The notes beneath the pieces are model-generated. The model was not told the DNA's origin. It saw only the letters and a list, made by a program, of their open reading frames with translations, and did not search any database. A stretch of 64,000 bases of DNA from Pagrus major (Eukaryota; Chordata; Actinopteri; Spariformes; Sparidae), in contig NC_133219.1 in assembly GCF_040436345.1 (NCBI RefSeq), positions 24,092,709-24,156,708 on the forward strand. Reading direction: 5' to 3'. Below, piece after piece: positions 50,211 to 61,641 of this stretch; positions within the stretch are counted from its first letter, which is position 1; each line of letters begins with the position of its first letter. The translations under genes were made by a program, and so were the position numbers.

Positions 50211-51929
50211 ATGAAGCTGACTGCAACAGCTCTGTTGTGTCTGTCCCTTCTTTTGGCTCATATTCATTTTTCGCTGGCCACGAAACCGAAAATAAAACTC
50301 TTTAAAAAGATCCCCAAAATAATCCCCAAAAAGCCTAAACAAACCCAAGATTTTAACCAAGGAAGCTACCCCAAGCAACCAGCCAGACCAGGGAGCTACC
50401 CTAACCAAGGAAGTTACCCCCAGCAGCCTGGATATCCAGCTGGAGGCAGCTACCCTAACCAAGGAAGCAACCCCCAGCAACCAGCCAGACCAGGGAGCTA
50501 CCCTAACCAAGGAAGTTACCCCCAGCAGCCTGGATACCCTGCTGGAGGCAGCTACCCTAACCAAGGAAGCTACCCCCAGCAACCAGCCAGACCAGGGAGC
50601 TACCCTAACCAAGGAAGTTACCCCCAGCAGCCTGGATACCCTGCTGGAGGCAGCTACCCTAACCAAGGAAGCTACCCCCAGCAACCAGCCAGACCAGGGA
50701 GCTACCCTAACCAAGGAAGTTACCCCCAACAGCCTGGATACCCAGCTGGAGGCTACCCCAATCAAGGCGGTTACCCCCAGCAGCCTGGATACCCCGCTGG
50801 AGGCTACCCCAATCAAGGCGGTTACCCCCAGCAACCAGCCAGACCAGGGGGCTACCCTTACCAAGGAAATTACCCCCAACAGCCAGGATACCCAGCCGGG
50901 GGCTATCCAGCTGGAGGTTACCCAGCACAGGGCTACCCTTATGGAGGAGGACATGGCGGTCATGGTGGTTATGGAAGTTATGGTGGTTACGGAGGTTATC
51001 CTGGTGGATACATGAACTATAACCCGAACAACAAAATCCCAAGCCCTCACTATGGTGGCAGCTTTGGTTACGGGGGCCATGGTGTTGGAGGCGGCTCTCC
51101 CTTTTCCCACTCAGTTCAGGCAATGGGCGTCTATCCATCTGATAAATCCAGAGGGTTTGGGCGCACTGCAGTGATGGCAGCAGCTGGAGGGGCTGTGGCA
51201 GGAATGGCCTTGGGTTACGGGTTAGGAAGGTTTCCCCGTCCTCACTTCGACTTCAACAGCCCCCAGGAGGAGTATTACTACAACAACTACATGTACAGGA
51301 AATATGGCTCCAAGTCTACTGATACCAATGACTACAGCAGAGATTACACATACAGTAAACCCCCTGAATCCTATGATAACTTCATGGATTCATGTGTGAG
51401 GAGAAAAGACCTTCTGCCTGCGGAGAATCGACAACCAAATAACAAACAAGACGCCACTACTACAACTACAACTACAACTACAACCACCATAAATGCTACT
51501 GTAACTACCACAACTACTGCTGCCCCAGAAACTGGCACAAGCAGCAACTTAAAGAGCAACAGCACTGCAGCAAATACCACCTCGACCTCTGCACCCTCAG
51601 CTCTCAGCCCTCTAAATCAAACTGGAGCCAATCCTGTGCCTTCAGCTTCACAAGTTCTCAAAAAAACTTCCACAGATGATGATGATGATGATGATGACAC
51701 AGTCAGCATTGTGGAGATTGGCTACCCAGCACTGATCAAACAGCTGAAGGTTAGGAGATGTGTGGAGTTGTACATGGTGTACTCCGAAAAGTACTTGAAG
51801 AAAAAGGCCGAACCCAGCCCCAACGATGGGGTGCAGGGACTGGAGATGGGCTCGCGAGGGCTTTTAGTGGTGGTCACCAGTACTATACTGATGCTAATGA
51901 ATAGCAACATGCTAATGCTGCTGCACTGA
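50211..51929 (+). CDS. prnp: Prion protein, long fish type (572 aa)
   Basis: A single coding exon. The acceptor ctctgcag ends at 50203, and ATG 50211 is chosen because a clean signal peptide ([20 protein letters not shown]) starts there; the frame is open further upstream only through intron. Domains: signal 1-24, basic segment ([17 protein letters not shown]), Pro/Gly/Tyr repeats to about 245, Gly/His/Tyr-rich part, hydrophobic core [18 protein letters not shown] about 320-340, then [14 protein letters not shown] (helix-1-like). Cys395 and Cys517 match the single PrP disulfide. Between them lie a Thr-rich, probably glycosylated insert (sequons NAT, NST, NTT, NQT) and eight Asp (489-496). The hydrophobic C-terminus after GVQGLEMGS looks like a GPI signal. 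Expected at the cell surface, with roles in adhesion and signalling reported for fish PrPs. Which numbered fish PrP this is was not decided. Confidence 0.93.
   Translation: MKLTATALLCLSLLLAHIHFSLATKPKIKLFKKIPKIIPKKPKQTQDFNQGSYPKQPARPGSYPNQGSYPQQPGYPAGGSYPNQGSNPQQPARPGSYPNQGSYPQQPGYPAGGSYPNQGSYPQQPARPGSYPNQGSYPQQPGYPAGGSYPNQGSYPQQPARPGSYPNQGSYPQQPGYPAGGYPNQGGYPQQPGYPAGGYPNQGGYPQQPARPGGYPYQGNYPQQPGYPAGGYPAGGYPAQGYPYGGGHGGHGGYGSYGGYGGYPGGYMNYNPNNKIPSPHYGGSFGYGGHGVGGGSPFSHSVQAMGVYPSDKSRGFGRTAVMAAAGGAVAGMALGYGLGRFPRPHFDFNSPQEEYYYNNYMYRKYGSKSTDTNDYSRDYTYSKPPESYDNFMDSCVRRKDLLPAENRQPNNKQDATTTTTTTTTTTINATVTTTTTAAPETGTSSNLKSNSTAANTTSTSAPSALSPLNQTGANPVPSASQVLKKTSTDDDDDDDDTVSIVEIGYPALIKQLKVRRCVELYMVYSEKYLKKKAEPSPNDGVQGLEMGSRGLLVVVTSTILMLMNSNMLMLLH
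50346..50940 (+). repeat. Coding repeats of first prion gene (102-bp / 34-residue units)
   Basis: Within the prion exon the unit [16 protein letters not shown] plus [18 protein letters not shown] recurs at exactly 102-bp spacing (starts near 50448, 50550 and 50652). Shorter [17 protein letters not shown] units follow. The repeats are nearly identical at DNA level, so the copy number is likely variable between individuals. Confidence 0.85.
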
Positions 51930-52064
51930 GGTCTTCCTTAGCAGTTGTGAAGAAGGATTGTTGGAGAAATACAGAAATGAGGTGTACAACAAAGAATGTA
52001 ATTAAGCAGCGTTGCTCTAGATATAAAACCAGACGATATAGACAACCTGGCCTAGACAGAAATG

Positions 52065-52405
52065 ATCTCAACAGCTATTGAATGGATTGTCATGGCATTT
52101 TGTACAAACATTAGGGGTCTCTATGAAACCTAATGACACAAGGTCAAATTTTTTGAGTAACATATCTTGATGCACTTTGGGTAGATTGTCAATCAATTTT
52201 AAAAAACATTTTCTGATCCTTTGACTTTTTATCAAGTGCCATCACCAGGTCATTTCTGTCCAAAAATTTGGTTTTATGACCAATTACCTGAAAAACTAAT
52301 GACATTCTTCCTAGCCTCAGCTGAACTGTGTGCTTTGTGACAGTTAACACCACTGTGCCAAAGTACAGCCTCATAGAGCCGCAAGCACAGCTGTAGATTT
52401 TTTCA
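52065..52405 (+). repeat. Common percomorph interspersed repeat in prion 3' UTR
   Basis: 'caacagctattgaatggattgtcatggcatttt', 'gccatcaccaggtcatttctgtcc', 'atgaccaattacctgaaaaactaatgacattc' and 'gtacagcctcatagag' are in the order of a fish repeat I recognise. It lies between the prion stop and the AATAAA at 52494. Another scrap of this family is at about 60595-60650. Confidence 0.65.
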
Positions 52406-52493
52406 TACATCAAACTGGCCTGTGTCAGTAGTTTAGAGGATTAGTTTTTACTCTGGGGCTGATACATGATCTGTTATGGTGATGATCTCTGTA

Positions 52494-52499
52494 AATAAA
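52494..52499 (+). terminator. Polyadenylation signal of first prion gene
   Basis: Canonical AATAAA 565 bp after the stop codon. The UTR before it contains a repeat. Confidence 0.6.
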
Positions 52500-52689
52500 G
52501 AACTTGGCAGTACATGTGACATAGTAATTATATCAACTCAAGTGTTGCTGATGTCTGAAGCCTGTCTGATTCAAGGACAGTCCAAAGAGGAAGAGAGTGA
52601 ATATTATTGTACTGAATAATAATAATATAGACTTTAGAAGGAGAGGTTTAACAATTCATTATGTCCTAAACCTAACTGAACCTGAATTT

Positions 52690-53600
52690 AATGACCATAC
52701 ACTTCAGAGGGAGATACTGCACTTTGTACTCAACTACATTTATTTGACATACAGTTACTAGTTATTTTTTATTCATTTTATACATGATATGTATCGTCTA
52801 ATCATGTATTGACATGTAAGTCACAGTTTAATGTTTTAGCTGAATTGTGATATACTGTTGGCTATTTTAATCTATAACTTTGCATCACATTTTAAAAGGC
52901 AGTGATGAAATGTAACTAAGTACATATACCCAAGTACTGTAGGTAGAGTTTTCAGTTACTTGTACTTAATTTGAGTATTTCCATTTTCTGTTAGTTTATA
53001 CTTCCACTCTGTGGGAGAAAAATATGACTCTCCCAGGACATCCTGTCTTCATACGATAGGAGGTCATAGCGATTCGACTTGTCAGGATTAACATGATATT
53101 GCTCTGTACAGACAGATGTACTGTTATGTTGTTCCTCAATGATCAAGTTTTTATAAACTACTTCAGCTTAAGTCATCGGTGTCTCTGAGTCTTCGTCATC
53201 TCTCCTGAATGGTCAAGCGAGCCGAAATTCCACAACACACTCCGCTACATTTTGGAGGATACATTTTGTACTTTTAACTCCACTACATACATTTGATAAC
53301 TTTAGTTACTAGATATCTTGCAGCCAAAGTAGTACATAGTAGTTTTTAAATTAATTTATTTTATTGACAATCGGATAAAAAACACATTGATTCTGATAAT
53401 CAGAAAAACGCCAGGCCAATAATCAGTCAAGCCATAGTATACAATATACCCATACATGTAAATATATGTGTGATTTACTTGTACTTCTGTTACTTAAGTT
53501 CATTTACTATCAGATACTTTATGTTGACTTTCACTTTTAGCAGTCATATATATATATTTTAATATGATAGCTTTACTTTTACTCAAGTATGACTTTTGAG
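52690..53600. repeat. Teleost 'taactaagtacatttactcaagta' repeat, interrupted by an LTR
   Basis: Parts such as 'gtaactaagtacatatacccaagtactg', 'gtacttaatttgagtatttccattttct', 'cttccactc' and 'cactccgctacatttt' fit a very common fish repeat. The region 53010-53237 is a later insertion. Similar repeats occur near 55565-55740 and 63475-63700. Confidence 0.65.
53010..53237. mobile_element. Solo LTR (228 bp)
   Basis: Starts TGTGGGAG, ends CCACAACA, and is flanked by the same five bases cactc (53005-53009 and 53238-53242). Removing it restores the known target repeat. This is the pattern of a solo long terminal repeat left by recombination. The intact short duplication suggests moderate age, younger than the repeat around it. 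The retroelement family was not determined, and no internal part is present. Confidence 0.7.
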
Positions 53601-53611
53601 TTATTCAACAC

Positions 53612-54298
53612 CAGTGTTGGGGGTAACGCGTTACTAAAGCAACGCGTTACAGTAATATATCCGCGTTACAATCTGCGTTACCGACGGAAGTGAAGAGTTT
53701 ATTGTTGTTTTTTTAAGAACCCATCCACACCAACATGACCATATCGATATAGGCTATGCTTGTGTTTAATATAGCTGAGCCAAGTTCTTTGTTGGGTCTC
53801 TGTGTGACTAAAATGAGCCGTATTTCGTCGGCCTAATGATGAAGCCTCTGAGTACACTTTAATTTACATTCTTGAATCACATATGCCCATGCATTCTTTG
53901 TTCTGTGGACTTAACTCAAAAGGCATAGAAAAAGAGATTTTAGTCTTGTCGTGTAATTATAGGCTACATTATAGAAGGTATAGGTCTGTTGTGTTTCATA
54001 TGACTAAGCCTACAATTAAAGATATTTATTCCTATCTCATAATATATCAGACTTTGATCCTTTGTCTGCCTGCTCATCGCTGTGTACAAGGCCATTCTTT
54101 TATTTAAAAGGATCTAGGCTAGTTGATTGTTCTGTAAAGGGTTATTTGGGCTTTTTTAAAAGTAACTACAAAGTAGTGTAATAAGTAATGTATTACTCTA
54201 CGCAGACAGTAATATTGTAACGTTATATATTACTTTAAAATGAATGTAACTCGTAATATGTAATATATTGCATTTTGAAAGTAACTTGCCCAACACTG
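53612..54298. mobile_element. hAT-type non-autonomous element (687 bp)
   Basis: The termini CAGTGTTGGGGGTAACGCG and ...AACTTGCCCAACACTG are inverted repeats typical of a common fish hAT-related MITE family. The flanking eight bases ttcaacac and gttaacac agree at six of eight positions, a decayed target duplication. No transposase inside. Confidence 0.8.
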
Positions 54299-54589
54299 GT
54301 TAACACTGTTCATATGAACATAAGATCATTTGCTTTGTATGCAATCTCATTATCTGCAGAGCAACTAGTTTTGTTTTTAATTGAAGGTAATGCAGATGAA
54401 AGTACCTTATAGTATAACATGATTAAATGGAAGTTATTAAGTAAGGTAGGCTAAATCATTATTGTAATTAAGTCCAGTACAGATTCTCCCCATCATTTAC
54501 TGCTGCCCATAAGTGACGCATGGTGATTTTCCACATGAAGAAAACATGGTCACATGGTGATTGAAGATGCTGGGAAATGTGGTCAGTAA

Positions 54590-54775
54590 AACTCCGCCCC
54601 ATCTTCTGTTTCTATGCGACCCACATCCCTCGCCCTGCGTCATTACGTCACATTGATTCATCAGTTTCTAAAGTAAATACGTTTGAAGTAAATCAGCACA
54701 CAAGTGTGCAAAAACGACCCGGGACACTGAAACTCAATAAAACGGGGCAAAACATCCAAACAGCCATCAGTCAAG
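54590..54775 (+). promoter_or_regulatory. Candidate promoter and noncoding exon 1 of second prion gene
   Basis: CCGCCCC (54594-54600) and a CRE-like TTACGTCA (54643-54650) lie ahead of a stretch ending in a strong donor (gtcaag/gtaaga, exon end 54775). With the acceptor at 55869 this gives a 1.1-kb intron just before the coding exon, the usual prion gene layout. Transcription start not determined. Confidence 0.5.
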
Positions 54776-55869
54776 GTAAGACTCAGTCCTGTATTTAAAG
54801 TGACCACACCCTCCTCTGTTAGTTCAGGAGATGAGATGCACGTTTTTACCATCTGTGTCTGTAATTAAACAGAAGCTCAACGCTGCTTACAATGTGTCAA
54901 TTACACTTTATTTGATCTTTTTTAATCGAGGAAAGGGCAGTGAAAACGGGCAGGCCACATAAAAGTGGCAGCTGTGTCAATACAAGATCAGTGAAAGAGA
55001 ATTAAGTCATTATTTCAGTCATGGAAAATCAGTTTGCTGGTAAAATTTGAGGATTAAGAGCCAAATTCATTAACGTCATAGAGAAAGAAATCTTCCTCTC
55101 GTGATGTTGACTTCTGTACTCTATTGTTATTGCGAAGCACCTCATACTTATCATATCCTGGTTTCATAAGACGAGACATGTATATCGTAATAATGATAAT
55201 TTGTTTCAATGAGTTAAGATAACAATCATCAATTTACCGTGTTACTGTTGGTAGTTAGTTGGTTCTGTGAATTTCTGAGACTGTATGGAATCACACTTCC
55301 GCCAGTTAAAGAAAAATAAATAAATAAATCACATGATAAATCATAATTTTGTGAAAACAATCTGGTAAAAAGATAGAAATTATGGGATAAATGTTGACAT
55401 TTTATCTCAGTATATGACTTTTGTATCTCATAATTTCTACTTTTATGTCATAATTTCGACCTCTAATCTCATAATTATGATTTATAAAATGTTTCTGTCA
55501 TCAAGCTCAGTTTTTATCTTATTTTTTGCTTTAACTAGTTGAAATGGACTTTCTTAGGGTCTGTGTTTGTGCCAGTGTTGTAAAAAGTACCCAAAGGTCA
55601 TACTCAAGATTAAGTAAAAATATATATTAATATATATTAATATACTGTATTACGTTGGTAAAAGTCAGCTATATGAATAGTACTTCAGTCAAGTTAAAGT
55701 ATCTGAAATTGGATGTACATAAGTATTCAAAGTAATGTTCTGGCAGAACTAGGCCTAATTCCTAAATTCTACAAATTATGGCCAGAATTCAAAGGTAAAA
55801 TTGTAAAATGATGCAATCCAAGTATTATTATCTCATATTTTCCTTTTCATCCTTTTCACTTCCCTACAG
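54776..55869 (+). other. Probable 5' intron of second prion gene
   Basis: From gtaaga at 54776 to ccctacag at 55869. AT-rich. From about 55565 to 55740 a diverged copy of a common fish repeat (agtgttgtaaaaagtacccaaaggtcatactcaag). Otherwise nothing recognised. Confidence 0.5.
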
Positions 55870-55876
55870 GGCAAAG

Positions 55877-56856
55877 ATGAAGCTGAATTTATTATCAGTG
55901 CTGTGCCTGTTACTTCTTTTGTGTCATACCCATGGAAAAGGGAGAAGCTCTGGGAAAAGCTCTGGTTCAAAGAAAACCTCCACACCCAGCCGAGGCAGCA
56001 GTAACACTAATACAGGCAACAAGAATACTCCAGGCTCCAGCTCTTCCGGTGGACACCCCAGTCAGACTGGCGGAGGAGGCAGTCATAATCAGCATCCACA
56101 TGGCTCCCCATACGGAGGAGGTTACGGCAGCCATGGTGGTTATGGAAGCCGTGGTAGATTTGGCAGCCATGGTGGTTATGGCGGTCATGGTAGTTATGGC
56201 AGCCATGGTGGTTATCCAGGTGGATACATAAACTATAACCCAAAAAACAAAATCCTGAGCCCTCGCTATAGGGGCAGTTATGGACAACAGGGCTATGGTC
56301 ATGGACGCGGCTCTCCCTTTTCCCAGTCAGTTCAGCAAATGGGCTTCTCTCCATCTTCTAGATCCAAGAGCTTTGGGCGCACTGCAGTGATGGCAGCAGC
56401 TGGGGGGGCTGTGGCAGGAATGGCCCTGGGCTACGGGTTAGGAAGGTTCCCCCGTCCTCACTTCCACTTCCGCAGCCGCCAGGAGGAGTATTACTACAAC
56501 CACTACATGTACAAGAAATATGGCTCCAAGTCTAATGATACCAATGATTACAGAGACTACATGTACAGCAACCCCCCTAAATCCTATCATAACTTCATGG
56601 ATTCATGCATGAAGACAGTAGACCTTCAGCCTGTGGAGAATCGGCAGTCAAACAACAAACCAGCTGCCACTACTAAAACTACAACCACTGTTGTCACCCC
56701 AGCTGCAGACAACGACACAGGCAGCAACCCAACAGAGAGCAACGGCACTGCAGCAGGTAACTCCTCGTCCCCTGCACCTTCAACTCATCGCCCTTTGAAT
56801 CAGCCTGAAGCCAGTCGGGTGCCTTTAACTTCACAAGTTCCCAGTAAAACTGCTAC

Positions 56857-56898
<42 letters not shown>

Positions 56899-57115
56899 CA
56901 CAGTCAGCATTTTGGAGATTGGCTACCCAGAACTGATCAAACAGATGAAGATCAAGAAATGTGTAGAGCGTTACATGCAGTACTCCCACCAGTTCTTGAA
57001 GAGAGCGACAGGAGGGGTGCAGGGACTGGAGATGGGCTCACAAGGGCTGTTAGTCGTGGTCACCAGTAGTATACTGATGCTAATGAATAGCAACATGCTA
57101 AGGCTGCTGCACTGA
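55877..57115 (+). CDS. prnp: Prion protein, second tandem copy (412 aa)
   Basis: A single coding exon. The acceptor ends at 55869, and ATG 55877 starts the signal peptide MKLNLLSVLCLLLLLCHTHG. It lacks the Pro/Gln-rich repeats of the first gene. The N-terminal part is Lys/Ser/Gly-rich (KGRSSGKSSGSKKTS), then Gly/His/Tyr repeats (GSHGGYGG). The hydrophobic core (about 170-190), GRFPRPHF and EEYYYNHYMYKKYG follow. Cys244 and Cys362 form the expected disulfide. The insert between them has sequons NDT, NGT and NSS, with another NDT in SKSNDTNDY, and a tract of 14 Asp (328-341). The C-terminal 35 residues ([13 protein letters not shown]...) are nearly the same as in the first gene and look like a GPI signal. 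From the core onwards the two genes are close duplicates; the N-termini differ completely. Confidence 0.93.
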
Positions 57116-57154
57116 AGCCTTCATTCAGAATGTGTCAAAAGAATTAAACTAGAG

Positions 57155-57510
57155 TAGCACTCAGTAGAGCGCATACCTCCACTAAGCCCTATACATATTT
57201 AAATCAGTTAGATCCAGATTTTTATTAGGAACCACATCAAATTATAGTCACTAGTAGATATCAGACACTTAAATATGCTGATTTTTTAAAATCAAGATCC
57301 ATGCATTATTCCCTGAGAGATTAACAAAACCTTATCTCGCATTCTTAACGAAAGAAAGAAAAAAATCCTGAATCGGTCCCTTTATACAGACCTGCACCAA
57401 AAGTTTATGGGGTCTATTCTGGGGCCCATCCTCCATCCAAGTTTAGTGGAAATCCGTCAAGTAGTTTTTGTGTAATCCTGCTGACAAACCAACTAACCAA
57501 CAACTGTACA
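57155..57510 (+). repeat. Common teleost interspersed repeat after second prion gene
   Basis: 'gagcgcatacctccactaagccctat', 'caagatccatgcattattccctgagag' and 'ccatccaagtttagtggaaatccgtcaagtagtttttgtg' are in the order of a widespread fish repeat. It probably lies in the 3' UTR, since the next AATAAA is at 57602-57607. Confidence 0.7.
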
Positions 57511-57601
57511 CAGGTGAAAACTTAAAGCTGGCACACACACTGTATTGCTTGTTTGAACCATGTATTCAAGGAAAGGAATAGGAAAGGTTGGACTAGAGAG
57601 A

Positions 57602-57607
57602 AATAAA
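57602..57607 (+). terminator. Possible polyadenylation signal of second prion gene
   Basis: First canonical AATAAA after the stop, about 490 bp downstream. In AT-rich DNA this may be chance. Confidence 0.35.
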
Positions 57608-57669
57608 TGTAGAGTTGCAACAAATTGCACTGCCCTTTTCCTCTTGTGAAAGAGAAAGGGCCCATTATA

Positions 57670-59165
57670 ACAATTAATTACTTCTGAAGCACTTTTTGAA
57701 ATGCAAAGTTACAAAGCGCTTCACATAAAGGATAAAGTGCACACATCAAAACTCAAGTGTACCTCGATACACAAACACAAGCATGAAGAATTTAGTATAC
57801 AATATGTATAAAAATGTAGAAATGAATCAGCTGCCATTTAAAAAACCCCCAGAGATTCTGCTTCCGATTTGAGGAAGTGTGAGGAAGGCTGAGCCAAAGA
57901 TACGACGCCACCACAGCATTAACTGCAGTCTAATACTCCGAGGCGAGGAATCTGACCCATTAATATCCATTTAGACTCCATTTAGACAAGCTCTCTAGCC
58001 ATAGAAGTAAGGAGTGGCCCTGGCACTGACTCATCTTCCTGTGTTTGTATTGTGTGTTCAGAAAACAAATGATGTACTTTATTTATTTATAGTATATGTT
58101 TATTACATATGTATGTATTTATTTATTCAAGGAAACCGCCACTGGACATTTGTCTTTTTAGTTTCAGAGGAAAAAGTATCTAAGAGGGTTAGCTTGCACT
58201 TGGAGTATCAAGTATGAGTACAGTTACATAATACTTGTGTAAAAATACAAAATATACTTCTCAAATACTACTCAGAGTATTAGTTACTTTTCAACCCGGG
58301 CCTGCCGCAGTGTTTTGTATTTTGTCAGTATGTCAGGGTTTTCATTGGCCCGTTTGTGATCGGATAGCCTTATTGGCTACAAAAATGCAGATGAAAGGTC
58401 TAGATATCAATTCAAATTATACTCAGTATTCAATTATGATTTTAGGTCCAAAATGACTGTATTGTTTATGTCTGTGTAAGAATTCTGACGGTTGGTTCTA
58501 GCTTCTAACAAGGTTTGTCAGCCAGTGGTATAAGGCTGTTGTTATCACGTGGTATCTGTATTTCGTGAGCAAGCTAGCTAGTGTAAGCAACATTAATGAA
58601 GGCTGGAGTTGGTAACATTAACATTAGCTAGTGCTAGCAACGTTAACTTTAGCTTGCTATTGTTAGCCACGTCAGGATTACTAGCTAGCAGAGAGGATTA
58701 GTATGTAATGGATCATATCTACTCATTTATTCATACCTTAAAACATAAATGGACGTTTATAATACAGGGTCCATTAAAATACGTAAACTCAAACCAAAAT
58801 GACTGAGTATTATATCTGCGGGTACTATATCTTATTTGGATAAACAGTCTGTAAACAGATAAACAACAGTATGCATGTTCTTATCTTAACACTCAAGTTA
58901 CTCACTGTGAAATTAATGCAAAGCAAAGTGTGCTTTTTCTGAAATGTATGTATGTTGTCCTAACATTATTCCATGAGCACTGCCATTTCTTTGTACAATG
59001 TGTTGTATATTTTCTGATATGTTTTTATATACTTCCTTCCTTCTATCTAACATTGTACCTCTCTTTCACCCCTGTGGGGTAGCTTGGGACTGTGGAAGTG
59101 TTCTTAAAGTATAAGATCCCCTGTCTATTTAATAATGTAAAGGTACTTTCTGGAGTTTTTATTGC

Positions 59166-59242
<77 letters not shown>

Positions 59243-61640
59243 ACACATTTCCTACCTCACAACTCATTATTTGAGTCCTTTTTTATGTGAACATGTAGGA
59301 TCATTTGTAATCACTTCCAACACGTCCAAATAAACTGTAATGTTCTTGTCTGTGTTTATATAAAATCCCCTCCTTGATAGTCTTGTCAGTAAACAATACG
59401 CCTCACCATTAAAACCTTCCTCTTGATTTTTCCAGAGTGACCACACTGGATCAAAAACCAGTCCATTCACATTTCACTGGCAACCACTAAACAACTATAG
59501 AACAATATCTGTGACCAAAAACCCCACAATGTACCTTTAATGTGCTGTTATATGTAAGTGGCTGATGTTTTCTTGTGTCTGGCTTTTAATATACTTGAAA
59601 ATGTACTGCTGTTACGAATGCCTTTTACTGTGAGAGATCACATTCACATTTAAATACTACAATTTAAATAAACTTACTAACTTTACTATTTTGCATTTGT
59701 GGAAATTTGTTTTATTGCTTTTACAATCTGGTTTGAAAGGAGTTTTGGTGTCGTTTTTGACGAAAACAAGCATTATATGGACTCTTTAGTGGAGTTTTCT
59801 GATATATTTAGCTCATTATTATATCAGAGGGAAACAAAATGTGGCTCTTTAATCTGAATTTTGATTTTCAGAAACCAAGCTGAGAAAAGAAATCAGCTGA
59901 ATCTTAACATGTTCCACTTTTTGTGTGTATGTTGTTATTGTATGTATACCCATCTGTGGGCTCCCTGTATGTTGCAGATCTCATACTATGTGTGCTTTTG
60001 TTTGGATGGCACAATGAACATTCCTAAGAAGTTTATTAAAGCAAAAACTGAAAATTCAGATGAAAACTTTCTTTGAAATTTGGTCGAAGAGCATAACTTA
60101 TCTTGGAAAACGACCATTTTTGAGAAGATGAATATCCTGTTAACACAAGAAAACATTGTTATCTCTGATTAGTAACTTGTGACCTTGAGTGTTTGCAATA
60201 AAATAATTGTTGCGCTCCTTATATGACAACATGCTAATGGTTGAAGTATAAAGGTCTCATAAAATTATTAATATCAAGTGTGTTAAAGTGAAAGTCAGAA
60301 GTCACACACTCAAAATCCTATTTAAGTAAAAGTAAAATCAGCAAAATGTACTTAAAGTATCAAAGGTAAAATATACATGATTTTGTTTCCATAGTGAACA
60401 ATCTGAAGCTCTGGGTTGACTGGGGACAAACACTCAGAGTAAAAATATCAAGTCTGTTGTGGCAACACTCCACTTGATCCACCTGTTATTTCCTAACAGA
60501 GTTCTCATCAGAAGACGGACTTTGTTCTGTTCTCATGAAGTTGTAGCATGAAGCTGTTTACATTACTCTGAAGACTAAAATATCAAACTAAAATGTCTCA
60601 GCAACTACTGGATGGATTACATTCATGGTCCCCAGAGAGCTTTAACTTGAGGAATCAACCTTAACTTTGGAAACAGCAGTCGACAGGGGAGCTTGTGTTG
60701 AGATTGTTTGTGTTTCTGCTGTTTAGCTTGTCGAGTCTGAACGCCAAGCTTCGAAACTATCACAAGTTTCCCAAAAGTCTAATCTCTAGATACATGTGAT
60801 AGCATGTATCTAACCATGCTATCACATACATCATTCATTATTTTAGCACATTTTATCTAAATGGTCTTTTCTCACAAAAATGTAGACAATAAAATTCGAC
60901 ACTATTATTTGTTCTAAATTCTTTTGATTTATTTATACAACAATTTAAAACATGGAGAAACATTTAGCTTTTTTACATAAAACTCTACAAAATGGCATAA
61001 ACAATGTACTTTAATTTGGTCAAATATACAAGCAATGTTCTGACAATTAACAATATGCAGCACGGACAGAATTTGAAACAGCATTAAAAAGCTCTCTACT
61101 TATATTGAAATATACTGAGAAATGGCATTATCGTATGGAGTACTTAGCTGCTCTTAAACTCTGGCGCTGACCTGACTTCTTGAGGTAGAGTTAACCTGAT
61201 TACACATCTATTTTATTCCTGATCTATCTTCACAGATTGCCTGGCAGAAAGCATATTAAATCATCACCACAGTCATCAAAAGTATAAAAATAAATTTAAG
61301 GGAGATATGGGAGTGTGGAAAACAGTGCAGTTTAAGTTGATCATAGACTCAAGTTATCTCACAACTCTGAAAAATATCAACAGGAAGTGCTTTTTGCTTA
61401 TTGGTACACATGTAGACTGAAGCAAGGTGTGACACTGACAAAGTTGCGGAGGTTAGATTAGTAAAATTCCTTTTCCTGTTCTCATGGAGGGTCACTGAAG
61501 TGTTGGGGAAACAAATTGGCAACAGCTTTACAATATTCAAGGATCATTTTTTAGGTCACTTTTGACTTTGAATCAAAAGTGGTTCTGTTTTCTGTCAGGT
61601 TGTGGGTTATTTTAAGTCCCAGCTTGGGCCTGTCTCCAGC
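57670..61640. other. Spacer between prion and Shadoo genes
   Basis: No coding exon recognised. It contains repeat scraps: about 57680-57790 (aaagttacaaagcgcttcacataaaggat), 58190-58290, 60285-60375 (aagtaaaagtaaaatcagcaaaatgtacttaaagtatc) and 60595-60650. A patch of repeated gctagctagtg / gttagct words lies at 58560-58700. Confidence 0.5.
59168..59238 (+). repeat. (AC)n microsatellite, about 35 units
   Basis: An uninterrupted dinucleotide run of about 71 bp. Such pure tracts are normally polymorphic. Confidence 0.95.
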
Positions 61641-61641
61641 T

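Noticed and set aside
50052-51110. A 352-codon minus-strand frame across the first prion exon.
   Set aside because: It is the mirror of the 102-bp coding repeats (no stops because the repeat has none on that strand), with no homology or splice signals.
59043-59274. A protein rich in alternating His-Thr or Cys-Val.
   Set aside because: It is a translated (AC)n microsatellite.
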